Assembly (NCBI GenBank): GCA_017353855.1 | Contig: JAFMSA010000211.1 | Coordinates: 1 to 7,114 of the forward strand | Origin: Alphaproteobacteria bacterium | GTDB taxonomy: Bacteria; Pseudomonadota; Alphaproteobacteria; ATCC43930; CGMCC-115725 | DNA: 7,114 bases | Direction of reading: 5' to 3' | Part shown: positions 5,963 to 7,114 of the stretch, piece after piece | How positions within the stretch are numbered: position 1 is the stretch's first letter | Layout: every line of letters starts with the position of its first letter | Program-made: the position numbers and the translations under genes | The notes under the pieces: model-generated | What the model was told of the DNA's origin: nothing | Databases searched by the model: none | The model's input: only the letters and a program-made list of their open reading frames with translations

Positions 5963-5976
5963 TTGATCTGACTCAA
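5963..5976 (+). promoter_or_regulatory. FNR/FixK-type binding site upstream of the CBS-BON gene
   Basis: TTGATCTGACTCAA contains a perfect TTGA-N6-TCAA core and differs from the TTGAT-N4-ATCAA consensus at one base. The dyad is flanked by A and T, giving ATTGA...TCAAT. Its centre is 65 bases upstream of the ATG at 6035. A weak TAGCTA at 6000-6005 would serve as a -10 element placing the box near -42, the class II activation position. TAGGAT at 6011-6016 is a better hexamer but would put the box near -53. The site implies activation under low oxygen by a CRP/FNR-family regulator such as FNR, Anr or FixK. It could alternatively drive a leftward transcript. Confidence 0.65.
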
Positions 5977-6022
5977 TGCAAGGCCCAATGGCCCATGCGT
6001 AGCTAGCGGTTAGGATTAAATC

Positions 6023-6027
6023 GGAGG
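6023..6027 (+). promoter_or_regulatory. Ribosome binding site for the CBS-BON gene
   Basis: GGAGG with a seven-base spacer to the ATG at 6035; a near-ideal site that fixes the start. Confidence 0.75.
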
Positions 6028-6034
6028 CATAGCG

Positions 6035-6715
6035 ATGCGCGCTTTGGACGTGATGACGAGCGAGGTGATTACCGTCGCGGAAGACGCATCGGTGCAGCAG
6101 GCCGCAAAATTGATGGCCGAGCACGGCATCAGCGCGGTCCCGGTGGTCGATCGCCACAACCGGGTCGTCGGCATGGTAAGCGAAGGGGATCTGTTGCACC
6201 GGGCCGAAACCGGCACCGAGCGACGGCGCTCGTGGTGGCTCGAGATGATGGCGTCGACCAACCAACTAGCCGGGGAATACGTCAAGTCGCATAGCAGCGA
6301 GGTGAGAGACGTTATGACCCGCGACGTCATCTCGGTCACCGAAGAAACCTCAGTCGCCGACATCGCCATACTGCTCGAGACCCACCGGGTCAAGCGCGTG
6401 CCAGTCCTGCGCGACGGTAAACTCGCGGGCATCGTCAGCCGGGCGAACCTCGTGCGGGCCCTTGCGATGACGGTAACCGGGGCCCCAAGCGGCGCTGAGG
6501 CCAACGACCGGGCAATCCGCGACAAGTTGCTGGCCGAGCTCAAGGCGCAGAAGTGGGCCGAGGTCTCCCCGGCCAACATCACAGTCAAGGACGGCATCGT
6601 CCACCTGTGGTCGTCCTATCTGTCCGAACAAGAAAAGCGAGCCGTCGTTGTCGCCGCAGAGAACATCCCGGGGGTTCGGCACGTCGAGGATCATATGAGG
6701 CCAGTTCCGGCCTAA
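6035..6715 (+). CDS. CBS-pair protein with C-terminal BON domain
   Basis: The protein has 226 residues. The first CBS domain (about 7-58) starts VMTSEVITVAEDASVQQAA and contains GISAVPVVDRHNRVVGMVSEGDLL. A linker with W67-W68 and a helical KSHSSEV segment leads to the second CBS domain (about 91-145), with VMTRDVISVTEETSVADIA and RVKRVPVLRDGKLAGIVSRA. The repeated GxVS-x-G/A-x-L endings are typical of adenosine-nucleotide-binding CBS pairs. A BON domain (about 157-224) follows, with IRDKLLAEL, the strands NITVKDGIVHLWSS, and IPGVRHVEDHM. BON domains bind membranes or ligands in envelope and stress proteins. No signal peptide or membrane helix is seen, so it is probably cytoplasmic. CBS-BON proteins are common in proteobacteria and are often linked to stress or low-oxygen regulons; the molecular partner is unknown. 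A strong GGAGG and an upstream FNR-type box suggest its own regulated promoter. Confidence 0.93.
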   Translation: MRALDVMTSEVITVAEDASVQQAAKLMAEHGISAVPVVDRHNRVVGMVSEGDLLHRAETGTERRRSWWLEMMASTNQLAGEYVKSHSSEVRDVMTRDVISVTEETSVADIAILLETHRVKRVPVLRDGKLAGIVSRANLVRALAMTVTGAPSGAEANDRAIRDKLLAELKAQKWAEVSPANITVKDGIVHLWSSYLSEQEKRAVVVAAENIPGVRHVEDHMRPVPA

Positions 6716-6739
6716 CTCGCTGCCCTAGGAAGTTGGGGG

Positions 6740-6994
6740 ATGGCGCTGCATCCGATTGTCGAGAAGGACGTGGTTTCCATAGCCGGGGTAGGCCTGGCCG
6801 GCATTCGGAATTCTATACCTGCGCCGATCGAAACAGTTTCGTCATCAGACCAGTTCGACCGCGCGAGGATCGACGCGAGGCGGTGGTCGATCTGCACTAT
6901 GGTCTGTTGGCTGGGATCGTCGCCGAGCCGGCAAGATTGCCGGGCTAGCGCGATCGGAGAATCGCACCCGCGGAGCCCAGCGGAAAACAGCTGA
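6740..6994 (+). CDS. Doubtful small hypothetical protein
   Basis: This 84-codon ORF starts at an ATG preceded by AGGAAG (6727-6732) with a seven-base spacer, 24 bases after the CBS-BON stop. The first 35 residues (MALHPIVEKDVVSIAGVGLA onward) have a plausible composition. The second half is rich in Arg, Ser, Cys and Trp, which looks like non-coding GC-rich sequence. An overlapping frame gives a different plausible stretch (DLHYGLLAGIVAEPARLPG, ending at 6948), so a frameshifted or decayed gene is also possible. No family is recognised. It is listed because the ribosome binding site is good; it may not be a real gene. Confidence 0.2.
   Translation: MALHPIVEKDVVSIAGVGLAGIRNSIPAPIETVSSSDQFDRARIDARRWSICTMVCWLGSSPSRQDCRASAIGESHPRSPAENS
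6928..6943. repeat. Palindrome CCGGCAA-GA-TTGCCGG
   Basis: Perfect 7-base arms are separated by two bases, and with one bulged G the pairing extends to AGC/GCT on the flanks. It lies about 90 bases upstream of the last gene's start. As RNA it would form a short GC-rich hairpin; as DNA it could be an operator. No T-run follows, so a simple intrinsic terminator is unlikely. Confidence 0.4.
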
Positions 6995-7023
6995 GGCGTC
7001 AGTGACCGCCAGCGACCAACAAC

Positions 7024-7028
7024 GGGAG
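7024..7028 (+). promoter_or_regulatory. Ribosome binding site for the final gene
   Basis: GGGAG with a six-base spacer to GTG 7035. It supports the GTG start of the truncated secreted protein. Confidence 0.6.
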
Positions 7029-7034
7029 TCACCA

Positions 7035-7114
7035 GTGTTTCGTACAGCATTATGGACCTTGTTAGCGTTGTTCTTGCTCCCCGCAGCGAGTGCCTATTCC
7101 GCCCGTGCCGACGC
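7035..7114 (+). CDS. Secreted or periplasmic protein, N-terminus only (3' truncated)
   Basis: A GTG start with a good ribosome binding site opens a frame that runs off the window after 26 complete codons. The visible sequence (VFRTALWTLLALFLLPAASA, then YSARAD) is a typical Sec signal peptide: one basic residue near the N-terminus, a Leu-rich hydrophobic core, a Pro near its end and small residues at the cleavage site, probably after ASA or ARA. The mature protein lies outside the window, so its function cannot be stated. The gap of 319 bases from the CBS-BON gene leaves open whether it shares that gene's transcript. The short length visible is the main doubt. Confidence 0.6.
   Translation, partial: MFRTALWTLLALFLLPAASAYSARAD

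Larger units (their letters stand above)
5483..6034. other. 552-base region without a convincing intact gene
   Basis: No + strand reading frame here has coding character or a family I recognise. The contents that can be pointed to are a possible decayed minus-strand frame at about 5640-5854, an A/T-rich inverted repeat at 5889-5904, an FNR/FixK-type box at 5963-5976 and the leader of the CBS-BON gene. The first 150 bases after the reductase-like gene (5483-5640) show nothing identifiable. Confidence 0.5.
6716..7034. other. 319-base region between the CBS-BON gene and the final gene
   Basis: No recognisable gene is present. It contains one doubtful 84-codon + strand ORF (6740-6994), a palindrome at 6928-6943 and the ribosome binding site of the last gene. 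No stem with a T-tract follows the CBS-BON gene, so read-through into the last gene is possible. Confidence 0.5.

Noticed and set aside
5982..5997. Tandem GGCCCAAT/GGCCCATG between the FNR box and the leader
   Set aside because: Two imperfect 8-base copies are too little to call a functional repeat.
1..7114. CRISPR arrays, tRNA or rRNA genes, insertion sequences
   Set aside because: No regularly spaced repeats, no recognisable RNA genes and no transposase or terminal inverted repeats were seen on either strand.

Overview
The window is high-GC bacterial DNA read almost entirely on the + strand. Its first two thirds (1-4874) are most of an N-type F-ATPase (N-ATPase) operon. N-ATPases are a laterally spread, usually second, rotary ATPase found beside the housekeeping F1Fo enzyme in scattered proteobacteria, cyanobacteria and archaea. 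The order seen here is epsilon (atpC, 3' part only), atpQ, atpR, atpB (a), atpE (c), atpF (b), atpA (alpha), atpG (gamma). It matches the canonical atpDCQRBEFAG order; atpD (beta) should lie just upstream. There is no separate delta gene, but the b subunit is long and ends in a delta-like segment.

The ATPase genes are tightly packed. Junctions overlap by 1, 4, 1, 17 and 4 bases or are separated by 9 and 2 bases, so one polycistronic mRNA with translational coupling is likely. The promoter is outside the window. The c subunit has carboxylates in both helices (E26, E59) plus T60 and Y64, aligning with the ligand positions of Na+-binding c rings. Its first-helix glycine motif is altered in the direction expected for a large ring.

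Downstream (4875-7114) is a looser accessory region. It holds a small split-barrel deazaflavin/F420-type reductase-like protein (5033-5482), then about 550 bases with no convincing intact gene but with a possible decayed minus-strand reading frame. Next comes a CBS-CBS-BON protein (6035-6715) preceded by a TTGA-N6-TCAA box of the FNR/FixK type, then a 319-base stretch with one doubtful small ORF and a palindrome. The window ends in the start of a secreted or periplasmic protein (7035 onward).

The organism is most likely a proteobacterium, probably an alphaproteobacterium: GC-rich codon use, a FixK-like box, and a CBS-BON protein of the kind found in low-oxygen and stress regulons. No genus can be assigned. 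A working reading is an energy-stress or low-oxygen island: an alternative ion-pumping ATPase, a reductase-like protein, and a nucleotide-sensing CBS protein under FNR/FixK-type control. The joint function is inference; the operon itself belongs to a known class.
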